From CAZECR01 sp964510495 (lineage in GTDB: Bacteria > Patescibacteriota > Patescibacteriia > Magasanikbacterales > GWA2-37-8): DNA of 9,859 nucleotides. The stretch spans positions 1 to 9,859 of the forward strand of contig CAZECR010000036.1 of NCBI GenBank assembly GCA_964510495.1. The letters run 5' to 3'. The position numbers were made by a program, and so were the translations under genes. Shown piece by piece: positions 1 through 6,592 of the stretch. Positions within the stretch are counted from its first letter, which is position 1. Every line of letters begins with the position of its first letter. The notes under the pieces are model-generated. The model was not told the DNA's origin, searched no databases, and saw nothing but the letters and a program-made list of their open reading frames with translations.

Positions 1-22
1 TGCGGAAACTCACTCTGAACAT

Positions 23-52
23 AGTATGTGCCTATTTTGACGTTTTTGTCAA
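23..52 (-). promoter_or_regulatory. Probable sigma-70 promoter facing left, out of the window
   Basis: On the minus strand a perfect TTGACA (52-47) is followed after 18 nt by CATACT (28-23). The predicted start is near position 16, so the transcript would leave the window and drive a divergent gene not seen here. The -35 lies inside an inverted repeat, TTGAC (37-41) and GTCAA (48-52) with a 6-nt spacer, which could be an operator or chance. The -10 matches consensus at only 4 of 6 positions. Confidence 0.42.
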
Positions 53-78
53 TATGTCTGGGTTATTGTATTTTTTCC

Positions 79-109
79 TGAACAGGACTACAGTAGTGCT
101 AGTCATAAT
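79..109 (+). promoter_or_regulatory. Weak candidate promoter for the 127-1063 unit
   Basis: CATAAT at 104-109 is the best -10-like hexamer before the first gene. The only -35-like match at a tolerable distance is TGAACA (79-84), with a long 19-nt spacer. A start near 116 would leave a leader of about 11 nt without a Shine-Dalgarno sequence, in line with the short leaders of nrnA and clpP. A small inverted repeat, TCCTG-aa-CAGGA (76-87), overlaps the -35 region. An alternative is TTGTCA (47-52) with TATTTT (69-74). Neither is convincing. Confidence 0.25.
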
Positions 110-126
110 TTTTTAGTTGTTTCTCT

Positions 127-489
127 ATGAAACTCGCTATTCAAGACCAAACCCTTATCATCGACCTTGAGGGCTGGGAAAAGTTTCTGACCTTTAACTT
201 TAAAGGACATTTTGAAATCCCGGTTGCGCATATCACCGGTATTAGTTTCGCTGTGCCCAAAACGAGCTGGCGAGAAGCCCGGGCACCGGGGTCATATGTG
301 CCCGGCCTCATTAAGGCTGGGACGTTTTATTCACCGCGCGGTAAAGAATTCTGGTATGTCAGAAGGCATCGGCCGGTAAGGATTGTTATTGAGCTGAAGG
401 ATGAAAAATATGATCGAATGATTATTAGCTTCCCCGAAAGAGATGCTGCTCTCGATACCTTGCGCGCCAGTCGACTGCTGAAAGATTAG
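127..489 (+). CDS. Small PH-like hypothetical protein
   Basis: This 120-residue soluble protein has no signal peptide or membrane segment. The first half alternates short beta-like stretches. The middle carries RAPGSYVPG (52-60) and GKEFWYVRR (72-80), then a hydrophobic strand with a KYDR turn (IVIEL...YDRMII, 86-100) and a C-terminal helix starting FPERDAALDTLR. From memory, the pattern RAPG-x-x-x-PG ... G-x-x-F-x-x-V-R-R ... DR-h-h-h recurs in small uncharacterised bacterial proteins, notably of Actinobacteria, that resemble bacterial PH-like folds. The fold assignment is inference and no function is known. Its stop lies 4 nt before the next start, so it is very probably co-transcribed and perhaps translationally coupled with the metallopeptidase. 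No Shine-Dalgarno precedes the ATG. Full-length match to the remembered pattern supports this start. Confidence 0.8.
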   Translation: MKLAIQDQTLIIDLEGWEKFLTFNFKGHFEIPVAHITGISFAVPKTSWREARAPGSYVPGLIKAGTFYSPRGKEFWYVRRHRPVRIVIELKDEKYDRMIISFPERDAALDTLRASRLLKD

Positions 490-493
490 TGCT

Positions 494-1063
494 ATGGCGC
501 TGGAACAGGTGGTACTCCCGAATGGGCAAACGTTGTCGTACCGCTTGCACGTATCGGTGCGAGCCCGGCAACTTCGCCTAAGTGTTAATGAATACGCTGA
601 AGTGACGATGACGATTCCTAAACGCTACTCCCCGGCCCGGGCAGAGCGTTTTTTAATTGAAAAAGGGGAGTGGGTACTGCATCAGCTCGAAAAATTAGCC
701 AAAAATTCTGGGCGCGTGAGGCTCCCAACGGGGCACCTTAATTTTATGCGGCACAAAGCGGCTGCGCGGCGTTTGGTGATGCATCTGATTGAAGAATTGC
801 AGCCTGTGTATGATGCGCGCATCAAGCGTGTGTCGGTGCGTGATCAAAAATCCCGCTGGGGGAGTTGTTCCAAAGATGGTCGTCTCAGCTTTAGTTATAA
901 AATTGTGTTTGTACCATTGCCTGCTGCCAGGTATATTGTCGCGCACGAGCTCTCACACCTTAAAGAGTTCAATCATTCGCGCGCATTTTGGGCGTGGGTC
1001 AGCAAAAGTGTTCCGAATCACCAGGAACTGAGGCGTGAATTAAAAAAGTGGTCGCTTCGGTAA
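494..1063 (+). CDS. YgjP/SprT-like zinc metallopeptidase (DUF45)
   Basis: Predicted zinc-dependent peptidase of the YgjP-like family (Pfam PF01863). The zinc site is HELSH (151-155), followed by a third ligand, His161, in the family pattern HELSHLKEFNHS-x-x-FW. Just upstream is the other family signature, RWGSCS plus a short beta segment (121-138). The N-terminal third (about 10-70) is the usual arginine-rich beta/alpha region (VRARQLRLSV, then a W60-containing helix). At 189 residues it is slightly shorter than the roughly 230 common in the family, mostly between the two halves. The protein is soluble and cytoplasmic; substrates are unknown for most members. YgjP members are often found beside restriction or DNA-processing genes, but none is seen here. 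It follows the PH-like gene by 4 nt, forming a two-gene unit. Family assignment is firm; physiological role is not. Confidence 0.9.
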   Translation: MALEQVVLPNGQTLSYRLHVSVRARQLRLSVNEYAEVTMTIPKRYSPARAERFLIEKGEWVLHQLEKLAKNSGRVRLPTGHLNFMRHKAAARRLVMHLIEELQPVYDARIKRVSVRDQKSRWGSCSKDGRLSFSYKIVFVPLPAARYIVAHELSHLKEFNHSRAFWAWVSKSVPNHQELRRELKKWSLR

Positions 1064-1083
1064 AAAAGTGTATAAATCCTTGC

Positions 1084-1112
1084 TTGATTTTTTGTCTTTT
1101 TTACTGCATACT
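1084..1112 (+). promoter_or_regulatory. Candidate promoter for the thymidine kinase unit
   Basis: TTGATT (1084-1089), a 17-nt spacer and CATACT (1107-1112) predict a start near 1119, giving a leader of about 30 nt to the ATG at 1151. A second -10-like hexamer, TATAAA (1127-1132), lies downstream without a good -35. The spacing is ideal but each hexamer matches only 4 of 6, so support is modest. Confidence 0.35.
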
Positions 1113-1150
1113 AACCAGTGGGTTTTTATAAAAATTGTATCTTTCAACGT

Positions 1151-1753
1151 ATGGAACTCACGCTCATCTTGGGGCCGATGAAAAGCGGCAAATCATACGA
1201 TTTAATTAGTTATTTTGCCCCGCTCCGGTATACGACGATTCCACATGTGCTGTATCAGTCGCAGCGTAATGTGCGCGATGAACAAGTAACATCACGTAAC
1301 GGTGTTGCTCTGGCTGCTCAGAAGATTAGCGATCTGCGCGAAGCCTTAACGGGTGATTGGCGCGTTGTCGGCATTGATGAAACACACATGTTTCCGGCGA
1401 GCAGTGTCGAAATTGTCGAAGAATTATTGAAACGCGGTGTTAAGGTGATTGTTTCCGGGCTCGACCTCGACTACCGTGGTCATATGTTTGAAATAATTAA
1501 AGGACTTTTGGAGCTTGGGCCCAAAGAAGTGCGCTACAAACGCGCGGTGTGCGAAATTTGTAAAAATCCCGAAGCTATTTATACCCAAGTGCTTAAACTG
1601 GGTGAGCCGATCGTGGCCGACCTGCCGCCGGTCTTACCGGACGATGGCACCTATACGTATATGACTACCTGCCGTCACTGTTTTATTCGGCCAGGGGTCA
1701 CCGCAGTCGCGCTTGACGGGCTCCAAACACCGCTTCAAAAAGTATTAATTTAA
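1151..1753 (+). CDS. tdk: Type II thymidine kinase homologue
   Basis: Predicted deoxynucleoside kinase of the type II thymidine kinase family, phosphorylating thymidine with ATP for pyrimidine salvage. Visible motifs (numbered from the ATG at 1151): P-loop GPMKSGKS (8-15), SRNG (48-51), Walker B-like GIDETHMF (74-81) with candidate catalytic Glu77, SGLDLDYRG (102-110) like the family's GLD-x-DFRG, and a zinc knuckle Cys134/Cys137 with Cys174/Cys177. I chose this ATG over the GTG at 1118 because it puts the P-loop at residue 8, as in the family; the 11 extra residues match nothing. It is about 200 residues, the usual size. Oddities are DETHMF where DEAQFF is normal, and TQV where T-x-R usually follows the first cysteine pair; these could alter substrate range. 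The DoxX-like gene follows 17 nt after the stop. Confidence 0.88.
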   Translation: MELTLILGPMKSGKSYDLISYFAPLRYTTIPHVLYQSQRNVRDEQVTSRNGVALAAQKISDLREALTGDWRVVGIDETHMFPASSVEIVEELLKRGVKVIVSGLDLDYRGHMFEIIKGLLELGPKEVRYKRAVCEICKNPEAIYTQVLKLGEPIVADLPPVLPDDGTYTYMTTCRHCFIRPGVTAVALDGLQTPLQKVLI

Positions 1754-1770
1754 GTCTTTAAGTTCGGGTT

Positions 1771-2256
1771 ATGAAAACAGAAGTTGCTCGAGAAGTAGAA
1801 CGCCTCGATGCCCGAATCATTTATACACTCCGGCGGTTGCGACAACCTGTTAGTAGGGTAGCGTTATTTATTGTCTTTTTTTGGTTTGGTGTTTTAAAAC
1901 TCTTTGATGCGAGCCCGGCTAACCCGCTCGTTCAAAATTTACTTGAGAAAACATTGCCCTTTATCTCGTTCGATAGTTTTATTATCTTTTTTGGTTGCTT
2001 TGAAATGCTGATTGGTATTCTGTTTTTAATCAAAGGCGCCGAGCGAATCGCTATCCCGCTTCTTGCGGCGCACATGGTGACCACAACCATGCCGCTCGTC
2101 TTGCTGCCGGCAGTTACCTGGAGCGGTTTCTTGATTCCAACGCTTGAAGGTCAGTATATTATTAAAAATATCGTTATTATTGCGCTGGCTATCGGTTTGG
2201 CAGCTGAACTCCACCCACTACCGCATCGCGCGCTTGCAGCAAAAAAACGCGCCTAG
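1771..2256 (+). CDS. DoxX/YkgB-like four-helix membrane protein
   Basis: This 161-residue integral membrane protein has four predicted hydrophobic segments at about 28-46, 66-88, 92-113 and 129-145, with a charged N-terminal tail and an Ala/Lys-rich cytoplasmic-looking C-terminus. The first helix contains ALFIVFFWFGVLKLF followed by SPANPLV, and the last is preceded by EGQYIIKN. Both resemble the DoxX/DUF417 (YkgB, RclC) superfamily, where FGxxKL and a G/E-x-Y-x-x-K-N/D motif occupy these positions. Members are linked to redox or hypochlorite stress in some bacteria, but no biochemical role can be assigned here. It lies 17 nt after the thymidine kinase gene, so the two are probably co-transcribed without an obvious functional link. 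No terminator separates it from the next unit, whose promoter overlaps its stop codon. Confidence 0.78.
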   Translation: MKTEVAREVERLDARIIYTLRRLRQPVSRVALFIVFFWFGVLKLFDASPANPLVQNLLEKTLPFISFDSFIIFFGCFEMLIGILFLIKGAERIAIPLLAAHMVTTTMPLVLLPAVTWSGFLIPTLEGQYIIKNIVIIALAIGLAAELHPLPHRALAAKKRA

Positions 2257-2281
2257 ACTTTGACCGTTTTTGTGGTATACT
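2254..2281 (+). promoter_or_regulatory. Extended -10 promoter for the 2306-6074 unit
   Basis: TATACT (2276-2281) is preceded by a TGTGG extension. TAGACT (2254-2259) lies 16 nt upstream as a partial -35 and overlaps the preceding stop codon. The predicted start near 2288 gives a leader of about 18 nt. The same TATACT hexamer appears in the clpP and nrnA promoters, which raises confidence. Confidence 0.5.
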
Positions 2282-2305
2282 ACGCCTATATTTTAGCGGA
2301 CCCCT

Positions 2306-2818
2306 ATGTGGTTTATCTTTGTGCTTGGAGGTATCTGTCTTTTTACACTTGCACTCGGGGGTTATTCGCTCGCTCCGTGGTTACCGATTTTTAAACGAGA
2401 TCTACCCAGAGTTTTTACTCTTGCTAACCTAAAGCCGGGTGAGCGCTTCTATGATCTGGGTTCAGGTGATGGGCGACTGGTTCGTTATGCGGCCAAAAAA
2501 TATGGTTCGCGTGCAACGGGCATTGAAATTGCTCTCCCACTGTACGTGTGGTCCAGCGCTGTGCAGCTCCTGCAACGAATTCCGGGGGTCAGTTACCGGT
2601 TTGAGAGTCTTTTTAGCACCCCGCTGCACGATGCCGCCGTAGTCTATGTATTTGGTCGGCCAGGCAAGCTTGGCAAAAAAATAACCGACAAACTCACCGC
2701 TGAACTTCGTCCGGGTGCGCGGGTAATCAGTTATACTTTTCCGCTGGAAGGCAAAGAGCCTGTGGTGGTAGATAAGCCGACAGACAAAGACTTAAGCATG
2801 TATTTATATAACTTTTAA
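2306..2818 (+). CDS. Membrane-anchored FAM173-like SAM methyltransferase
   Basis: Predicted class I S-adenosylmethionine-dependent methyltransferase with one N-terminal membrane helix (about 2-24). Motif I is FYDLGSGDGR (48-57). The acidic end of the next strand is GIEI (72-75), followed by a helix starting ALPLYVWSSA. A later strand, AAVVYVFGRPG (110-120), precedes a helix of the type KLGKKITDKL. Length (170 residues), N-terminal anchor and these motifs resemble the FAM173/ATPSCKMT type of small lysine methyltransferases, including bacterial homologues. The target is unknown; membrane anchoring suggests a membrane-proximal protein. It starts a plus-strand unit followed at 17 nt by hsp20. GCGGA 7-11 nt before the ATG is only a weak ribosome-binding site. 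Methyltransferase is firm; substrate class is inference. Confidence 0.86.
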   Translation: MWFIFVLGGICLFTLALGGYSLAPWLPIFKRDLPRVFTLANLKPGERFYDLGSGDGRLVRYAAKKYGSRATGIEIALPLYVWSSAVQLLQRIPGVSYRFESLFSTPLHDAAVVYVFGRPGKLGKKITDKLTAELRPGARVISYTFPLEGKEPVVVDKPTDKDLSMYLYNF

Positions 2819-2835
2819 TAGCTTCAAGGTTTCCC

Positions 2836-3273
2836 ATGAGCGATCAATTTTTATCTAACCAAGCTTCGGCAGATTCCAGTGCATTGGGGTCTGATTTTAC
2901 CGTACTTGGCATCGAGGACCAAAGTTGGCAGGAATCGGTAGAGCAAGAAGGGCAGCTCGCGGTAGACGTCCTTGAAACACCTGAAGAAATCGTGGTGGTA
3001 GCTACGCTTGCGGGTACCAAGCCTCAGAATGTGAGTCTGCACCTCCAGAAAGACCTGTTGACGATTCGTGGTCAGCGTGATATGCCGATACCAGAGGCTA
3101 CCAATTATTTTTACCAAGAATGCTTTTGGGGCCATTTTTCCCGCACGATTGTCTTGCCGGTTGATGTTAAAGAAGACTCGGCGCGTGCGGAATACCGAAA
3201 TGGCATATTAGTAATTCGTTTTATCAAAAGTAATGCGAGTGGTACCATCCCACTCCTTATTGTGGAAGAATAA
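2836..3273 (+). CDS. Small heat shock protein, Hsp20 family
   Basis: ATP-independent holdase chaperone of the alpha-crystallin family. The first 38 residues are a disordered Ser/Gln/Glu-rich arm. The alpha-crystallin domain runs from about 40 to 130, opening with LAVDVLETPEEIVVVATLAG. The loop FYQECFWGHFSR (92-103) is a version I recognise from CPR Hsp20 proteins. The dimer/strand motif is RNGILVIRF (121-129). The C-terminal anchor for oligomer assembly is IPLLI (138-142), fitting the family's I-x-I/V rule. At 145 residues it has the normal length. It sits between the methyltransferase (17 nt) and the VanW gene (9 nt), so it is likely co-transcribed with both. No HrcA CIRCE element is visible upstream, so heat control, if any, uses another signal. 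Confidence 0.93.
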   Translation: MSDQFLSNQASADSSALGSDFTVLGIEDQSWQESVEQEGQLAVDVLETPEEIVVVATLAGTKPQNVSLHLQKDLLTIRGQRDMPIPEATNYFYQECFWGHFSRTIVLPVDVKEDSARAEYRNGILVIRFIKSNASGTIPLLIVEE

Positions 3274-3282
3274 GTTTGTTGT

Positions 3283-5235
3283 ATGAGCGAAAAAGTTTCT
3301 ACCGAAAAAGACCAAGGCGCACCTATGGAACCGTCCCATAAACGTGTTTTAAAAATAGTGGGTATTGTTTTTGGATCAGTTTTTGGTTTGGCGCTACTCG
3401 TTTGTGCGGCAGGTGCAGGATACGCGAAGTACTATGAAGGCCGGGTGTACCCGGGTGTTTCGGCGGGAGAATATAACCTAAGCGGGCTTACTCCAGAAGC
3501 AATTCGAAGCGGTATTGAAAATTTTAATAACCGCTATGCGCGCGAGGGAATTAATTTAAATGTTATTGATCCTGCTGGAGAGCCGCACGTGGTTAAATTA
3601 GAAACAGTTTTAGCTGGAGATAATGCGGTTGAGGTGCTTCGTCTTGATGCGGAAACATTGTCTAACCAAGCTATAGCAAGTGGTCGTGACGCCTCATACC
3701 CAGACCGCTTAATAAAACCATTTATACTTCTTTTTCGTCCCCGTAATTTAGCTGTGCCCGTTGTAGCCGATACAGAAACGTTTAATGATGCGCTCCACGC
3801 AGCGCTCAGCGCTTACGAAGAGCAGCCGCACAATGCGACGGTTGTTATTGCGAATACAGTTCCTTTGGCAGTAACCATTGCGCCTGAAAAGAGTGGTCAG
3901 ATTTTTAACTATCGCGAAATTACCGAACGCATTAAAAATCAGGTGTCTCATTTGCGTTTTGATACGCTTACGCTTACATCTGATTTATTTGTGCCAACCG
4001 TCAAAGTCGCTGACGTAGAGAGTATTACGAGCAAGCTCCCTGCTGTGCTTGCGTATGGCGACGTTAACCTGAGCTACATCGATCCACGTACTAAGGGTCG
4101 TCACGATTGGATTGTAAAACCGCAAGTATTTGCTTCCTGGATCGAAGTAAGTCGCAATGCCGAAAATGCCTTGGTTTTTTCCCTAAACCAAACACAGGTT
4201 CAAAAATATTTTGATGCTGAGGTTCGTCCATTTACCGATGTCGCTGCGGCGGATGCAAAGTTTGTAGTTGAAGAAGGTAAGGTAAAGGAATTCCAAGGAA
4301 GCAGTAACGGTTTTGCGCTCGATGCTGAAAAAACGTTCAACGATCTTAACGCTGCATTTATTGCTCGCAATTATGGCTCAGCAGAAATTGCTAAAACAGT
4401 TGATGTTTCTGTAAACGCGGCTACGCCAAAAATTACGACAGCTGATGTGAACGACCTGGGAATCACCGATGTAGTTGGTATTGGCTACTCCACGTTCAAA
4501 GACAGTCATAATAATCGTATTAAAAACATTGCTCACGCTGTTGAAAAATTAAATGGCGTGATTATTAAACCGGGCGAAGAATTTTCTACCACGCACTATG
4601 CGGGCCCTTTTACTGCTGCTAACGGTTATTTACCAGAAGCAGTTATTAAAGGAAACGAAATTAAAAATGAAATTGGTGGTGGTATGTGCCAAATTGGTAC
4701 GACACTTTTCCGTATGGCCATGAACAGTGGTATGCCAATTACCGAACGCCGCAACCATTCGCTCGTCGTTGGTTATTATGCCGACCCGGTAAATGGTAAC
4801 CCAGGGACAGATGCCACCATCTACGAGCCGCTCCTCGATTTTAAATTTTTGAATGATACCGGCAATTACTTGCTCTTAGAAACGAGCATTGATTACGAAA
4901 AACAATTACTGACGTTTACGCTGTGGGGTAAACCAGATGGTCGCAGCGGTTCGTATACTCATCCGATTGTCAGTAAGTGGATCCCAGCCGGAGCGCCGCA
5001 ATATATTCCAGTGACCACGCTCGCGCCGGGAGTAGAGAGGTGCCAGAATGCTTTCCGCGGAGCTGTCGCGAGCTTTACCTATTCGCGCACGACACCAACC
5101 GGTGAAAAGATTGATCAAGTCTTTGATAGCTACTACCGACCACTTCCACGGATTTGTCAGGTAGGAGCGAGCGCTGCTTCGTCGACACCGTCTGGTGTGC
5201 CCGGGGATGGGGCGGTTATTGAACCTGCAGAATAA
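3283..5235 (+). CDS. VanW-family membrane-anchored wall-associated protein
   Basis: This 650-residue protein has a short cytoplasmic tail, one membrane helix at about 23-47 and a large extracellular part. After the helix comes the family opening VYPGVSAGEYNLSGLTPE (55-72). Two peptidoglycan-binding-domain-4-like (PF12229-type) regions follow, about 85-240 and 260-375, the second ending in SSNGFALDAEKT. The VanW domain (PF04294) spans about 398-550 and shows GYSTFKDS (401-408), NGVIIKPGEEFS (424-435), GGGMCQIGTTLFR (465-477), ITERRNHS (486-493) and DATIYEP (510-516). A C-terminal beta domain ends in FDSYYRPLP (614-622), then a Ser/Pro tail. The name comes from vancomycin-resistance clusters, but the biochemical activity is unknown; these are common wall-associated proteins in Patescibacteria and Gram-positives. 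It starts 9 nt after hsp20. There is nothing to suggest a resistance role here. Confidence 0.93.
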   Translation: MSEKVSTEKDQGAPMEPSHKRVLKIVGIVFGSVFGLALLVCAAGAGYAKYYEGRVYPGVSAGEYNLSGLTPEAIRSGIENFNNRYAREGINLNVIDPAGEPHVVKLETVLAGDNAVEVLRLDAETLSNQAIASGRDASYPDRLIKPFILLFRPRNLAVPVVADTETFNDALHAALSAYEEQPHNATVVIANTVPLAVTIAPEKSGQIFNYREITERIKNQVSHLRFDTLTLTSDLFVPTVKVADVESITSKLPAVLAYGDVNLSYIDPRTKGRHDWIVKPQVFASWIEVSRNAENALVFSLNQTQVQKYFDAEVRPFTDVAAADAKFVVEEGKVKEFQGSSNGFALDAEKTFNDLNAAFIARNYGSAEIAKTVDVSVNAATPKITTADVNDLGITDVVGIGYSTFKDSHNNRIKNIAHAVEKLNGVIIKPGEEFSTTHYAGPFTAANGYLPEAVIKGNEIKNEIGGGMCQIGTTLFRMAMNSGMPITERRNHSLVVGYYADPVNGNPGTDATIYEPLLDFKFLNDTGNYLLLETSIDYEKQLLTFTLWGKPDGRSGSYTHPIVSKWIPAGAPQYIPVTTLAPGVERCQNAFRGAVASFTYSRTTPTGEKIDQVFDSYYRPLPRICQVGASAASSTPSGVPGDGAVIEPAE

Positions 5236-5258
5236 ATTTATTTTTTTAGTATAAAAGT

Positions 5259-6074
5259 ATGGTTATTGATAGCGGAATGAATTACTTCGCAGCGGAGGCA
5301 ACCACTCGTGAACCTGTTGGGTTGTCGCTTGAAGCGCTCCGCCGTCATGTGTATGTCATTGGAAAAACGGGGTATGGTAAAAGCTGGTTGGTAGAAAACA
5401 TACTGCTCAATAACCTTAAAAATGGTCAAGGTGCCTGCGTTATTGATCCGTATGGCGACATGGCCGATCAACTGCTGACACTTTTGCCGCCAGAACGCCA
5501 GGGTGACGTAATGGCCTATACTCCGGACGAAACTGCTGTAGCGCCTGATTGGGATTACCGCATGCTCATCGATACCCGTAAAATTATTATTGCTAAATTG
5601 GCCAAAGGAACTATTGGTGAAGAAAAATGTTGGGAACTCGGTAAGGCTATACTGAAGGGTTTTTCTGAAGCAGGAATCGCTCGCGAGGATGCTCCTGTAG
5701 AGCAGCGTCCAGATTTTTCAATCCTGATTGATGAATTTCAAGATTTTGTTACTTCTGATTTTTTGGCTGCCATGCCAGAACTTCGTAAATATAATGTTAA
5801 TTTAATTCTTGCTCAGCAGTATACAGAACAGATGGATGCAACCTATCGAACAACAATGCTTGAGAACATGGGCAATAAAATTTTCTTTGCGATTGGGCGC
5901 TCTGATGCTGAAGTATTTGCCGCCATGCTTTTCCCTGATCAACCCGTTCAACAAACTGCCTGGGCTGAAAAGATACTTGATCTGCCCAAGTACCATATTT
6001 TTATGAATGTAGGAGGCAAGGAAGGCGTTCAAAATACTTGGGCGACCACGCTGCCGCCAGCAGAATCTGTTTAA
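5259..6074 (+). CDS. TraG/HerA-like ATPase, internally shortened
   Basis: P-loop ATPase resembling the DUF87/TraG-type 'conjugative DNA transfer' proteins common in CPR genomes. It has Walker A GKTGYGKS (35-42), the conserved VIDPYGD (61-67), KIIIAKLAKGTIGEE (108-122), Walker B SILIDEFQDF (154-163), the sensor-like NLILAQQYTEQM (181-192) and a C-terminal HIFMNV...TTLPP region (246-267). In the full-length relatives I know, roughly 150-250 residues, mostly helical, separate the TPDE/DW segment from the 'D-x-R-K-I-I-I' strand. Here they adjoin at about residues 97-104 (nt 5547-5570). The reading frame is intact and all nucleotide-binding motifs remain, so this may be a compact functional form or an in-frame deletion. 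It lacks the N-terminal membrane helices of true coupling proteins. TATAAA at 5250-5255 lies too close to the ATG for an ordinary leader. It is the last gene before a strong terminator. Confidence 0.85.
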   Translation: MVIDSGMNYFAAEATTREPVGLSLEALRRHVYVIGKTGYGKSWLVENILLNNLKNGQGACVIDPYGDMADQLLTLLPPERQGDVMAYTPDETAVAPDWDYRMLIDTRKIIIAKLAKGTIGEEKCWELGKAILKGFSEAGIAREDAPVEQRPDFSILIDEFQDFVTSDFLAAMPELRKYNVNLILAQQYTEQMDATYRTTMLENMGNKIFFAIGRSDAEVFAAMLFPDQPVQQTAWAEKILDLPKYHIFMNVGGKEGVQNTWATTLPPAESV

Positions 6075-6086
6075 AACTAGAGCAAT

Positions 6087-6117
6087 AAAAAACGCACCTT
6101 TCACGGTGCGTTTTTTT
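6087..6117. terminator. Bidirectional intrinsic terminator
   Basis: Stem CGCACC (6093-6098) and GGTGCG (6105-6110) with a 6-nt loop, flanked by six A on the left and seven T on the right. It ends the plus-strand unit finishing at 6074 and, in the other direction, the minus-strand YtxH-like gene that stops at 6127. Confidence 0.92.
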
Positions 6118-6126
6118 ATTAAACGA

Positions 6127-6465
6127 TTATTCATCATCTTCCTCGTCGTCATCTTCATATTCTTCTTCTGCTTCAGACCATTTTTCTTTAAGCGCGTCCA
6201 TTAACTTTTCTTTGGTATCAAGGGCCATTTCTTTTTTCTTAGCATATTCCTCGGTAACCATTTTTACAGCCTCTTCGTATTTTTCTTTGCTAATGTCTTC
6301 AAGTTTAGCCAGGCGCTTTTTAAGTTTTTTAGCAAGCGCTTTTAAATCTTTCTGCATGTCTTCGGTTAATTCCTGACCCTTTTTTGTTCTCGAGAGTCCA
6401 AATGCGATACCAGCTACCGCTAAGATGCTTCCGAGCACAATTCCTTTTTTGAATTTATTTTCCAT
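6127..6465 (-). CDS. YtxH-like single-pass membrane/coiled-coil protein
   Basis: This 112-residue protein starts at MENKFKK. A membrane helix at about 8-24 (GIVLGSILAVAGIAFGL) is followed by SRTKKGQEL, the usual YtxH continuation. A Lys/Glu-rich heptad-like coiled coil runs from about 30 to 100, and an almost purely acidic tail (EEEYEDDDEEDDE) ends it. Charge is segregated: strongly basic at 37-52, strongly acidic at 97-112. The reading frame stays open upstream to 6666, but that part runs through an RNA unit and its terminator, so I chose the internal ATG that places the membrane helix at the N-terminus as in the family. YtxH homologues are stress-associated in Bacillus; molecular function is unknown. 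No Shine-Dalgarno is seen. It has its own candidate promoter at 6527-6554 and ends at the shared terminator. Confidence 0.85.
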   Translation of the reverse strand: MENKFKKGIVLGSILAVAGIAFGLSRTKKGQELTEDMQKDLKALAKKLKKRLAKLEDISKEKYEEAVKMVTEEYAKKKEMALDTKEKLMDALKEKWSEAEEEYEDDDEEDDE

Positions 6466-6477
6466 ATATTTCGGATT

Positions 6478-6494
6478 AAGAATAAAGTATTCTT
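6478..6494 (-). repeat. Inverted repeat in the YtxH-like gene leader
   Basis: AAGAATA (6478-6484) and TATTCTT (6488-6494) form a perfect 7-bp, AT-rich hairpin with a 3-nt loop, 13-29 nt before the start codon. It could modulate ribosome access or bind a protein. It has no T-run and is not a terminator. Confidence 0.4.
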
Positions 6495-6526
6495 CTGTGT
6501 TAAGCGCGACCTTTGTCCTTATAGTC

Positions 6527-6554
6527 ATAGTAGCACCATGAGAAAATATGGCAA
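6527..6554 (-). promoter_or_regulatory. Candidate promoter of the YtxH-like gene
   Basis: On the minus strand TTGCCA (6554-6549), a 16-nt spacer and TACTAT (6532-6527) lie immediately after the upstream RNA terminator. The predicted start near 6520 gives a leader of about 55 nt. This supports separate transcription of the YtxH-like gene rather than readthrough from the RNA unit. Confidence 0.4.
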
Positions 6555-6558
6555 GTAT

Positions 6559-6592
6559 AAAAAAACCGACCTGGTTCATAGAACCAGGTCGG
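6559..6592 (-). terminator. Strong intrinsic terminator of the RNA unit
   Basis: On the minus strand CCGACCTGGTTC (6592-6581) pairs perfectly with GAACCAGGTCGG (6577-6566) around a 3-nt loop and runs into seven T (6565-6559). The 12-bp GC-rich stem would stop transcription entering from the right. On the plus strand no T-run follows the stem, so it acts in one direction only. Confidence 0.92.

Noticed and set aside
1105..1115. 11-nt repeat TGCATACTAAC, also at 6719-6729
   Set aside because: Repeats of this length are expected by chance in 10 kb, and the contexts (upstream of a gene, inside an RNA helix) are unrelated.
1118..1150. GTG start of the thymidine kinase at 1118
   Set aside because: The 11 added residues have no counterpart in the family, and the ATG at 1151 puts the P-loop at its usual position.
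3237..3255. Hairpin GAGTGG/CCACTC at the end of hsp20 as a terminator
   Set aside because: No T-run follows, it lies inside the coding sequence, and the VanW gene starts 9 nt after the stop.
3283..5235. Vancomycin resistance function from the VanW name
   Set aside because: VanW-domain proteins are common in Patescibacteria, and no van ligase, dehydrogenase or peptidase genes are nearby.
5232..5255. AATAAATTTATT plus T-run before the ATPase gene as a terminator
   Set aside because: The stem would be purely A/T and too weak; it more likely reflects an AT-rich spacer.
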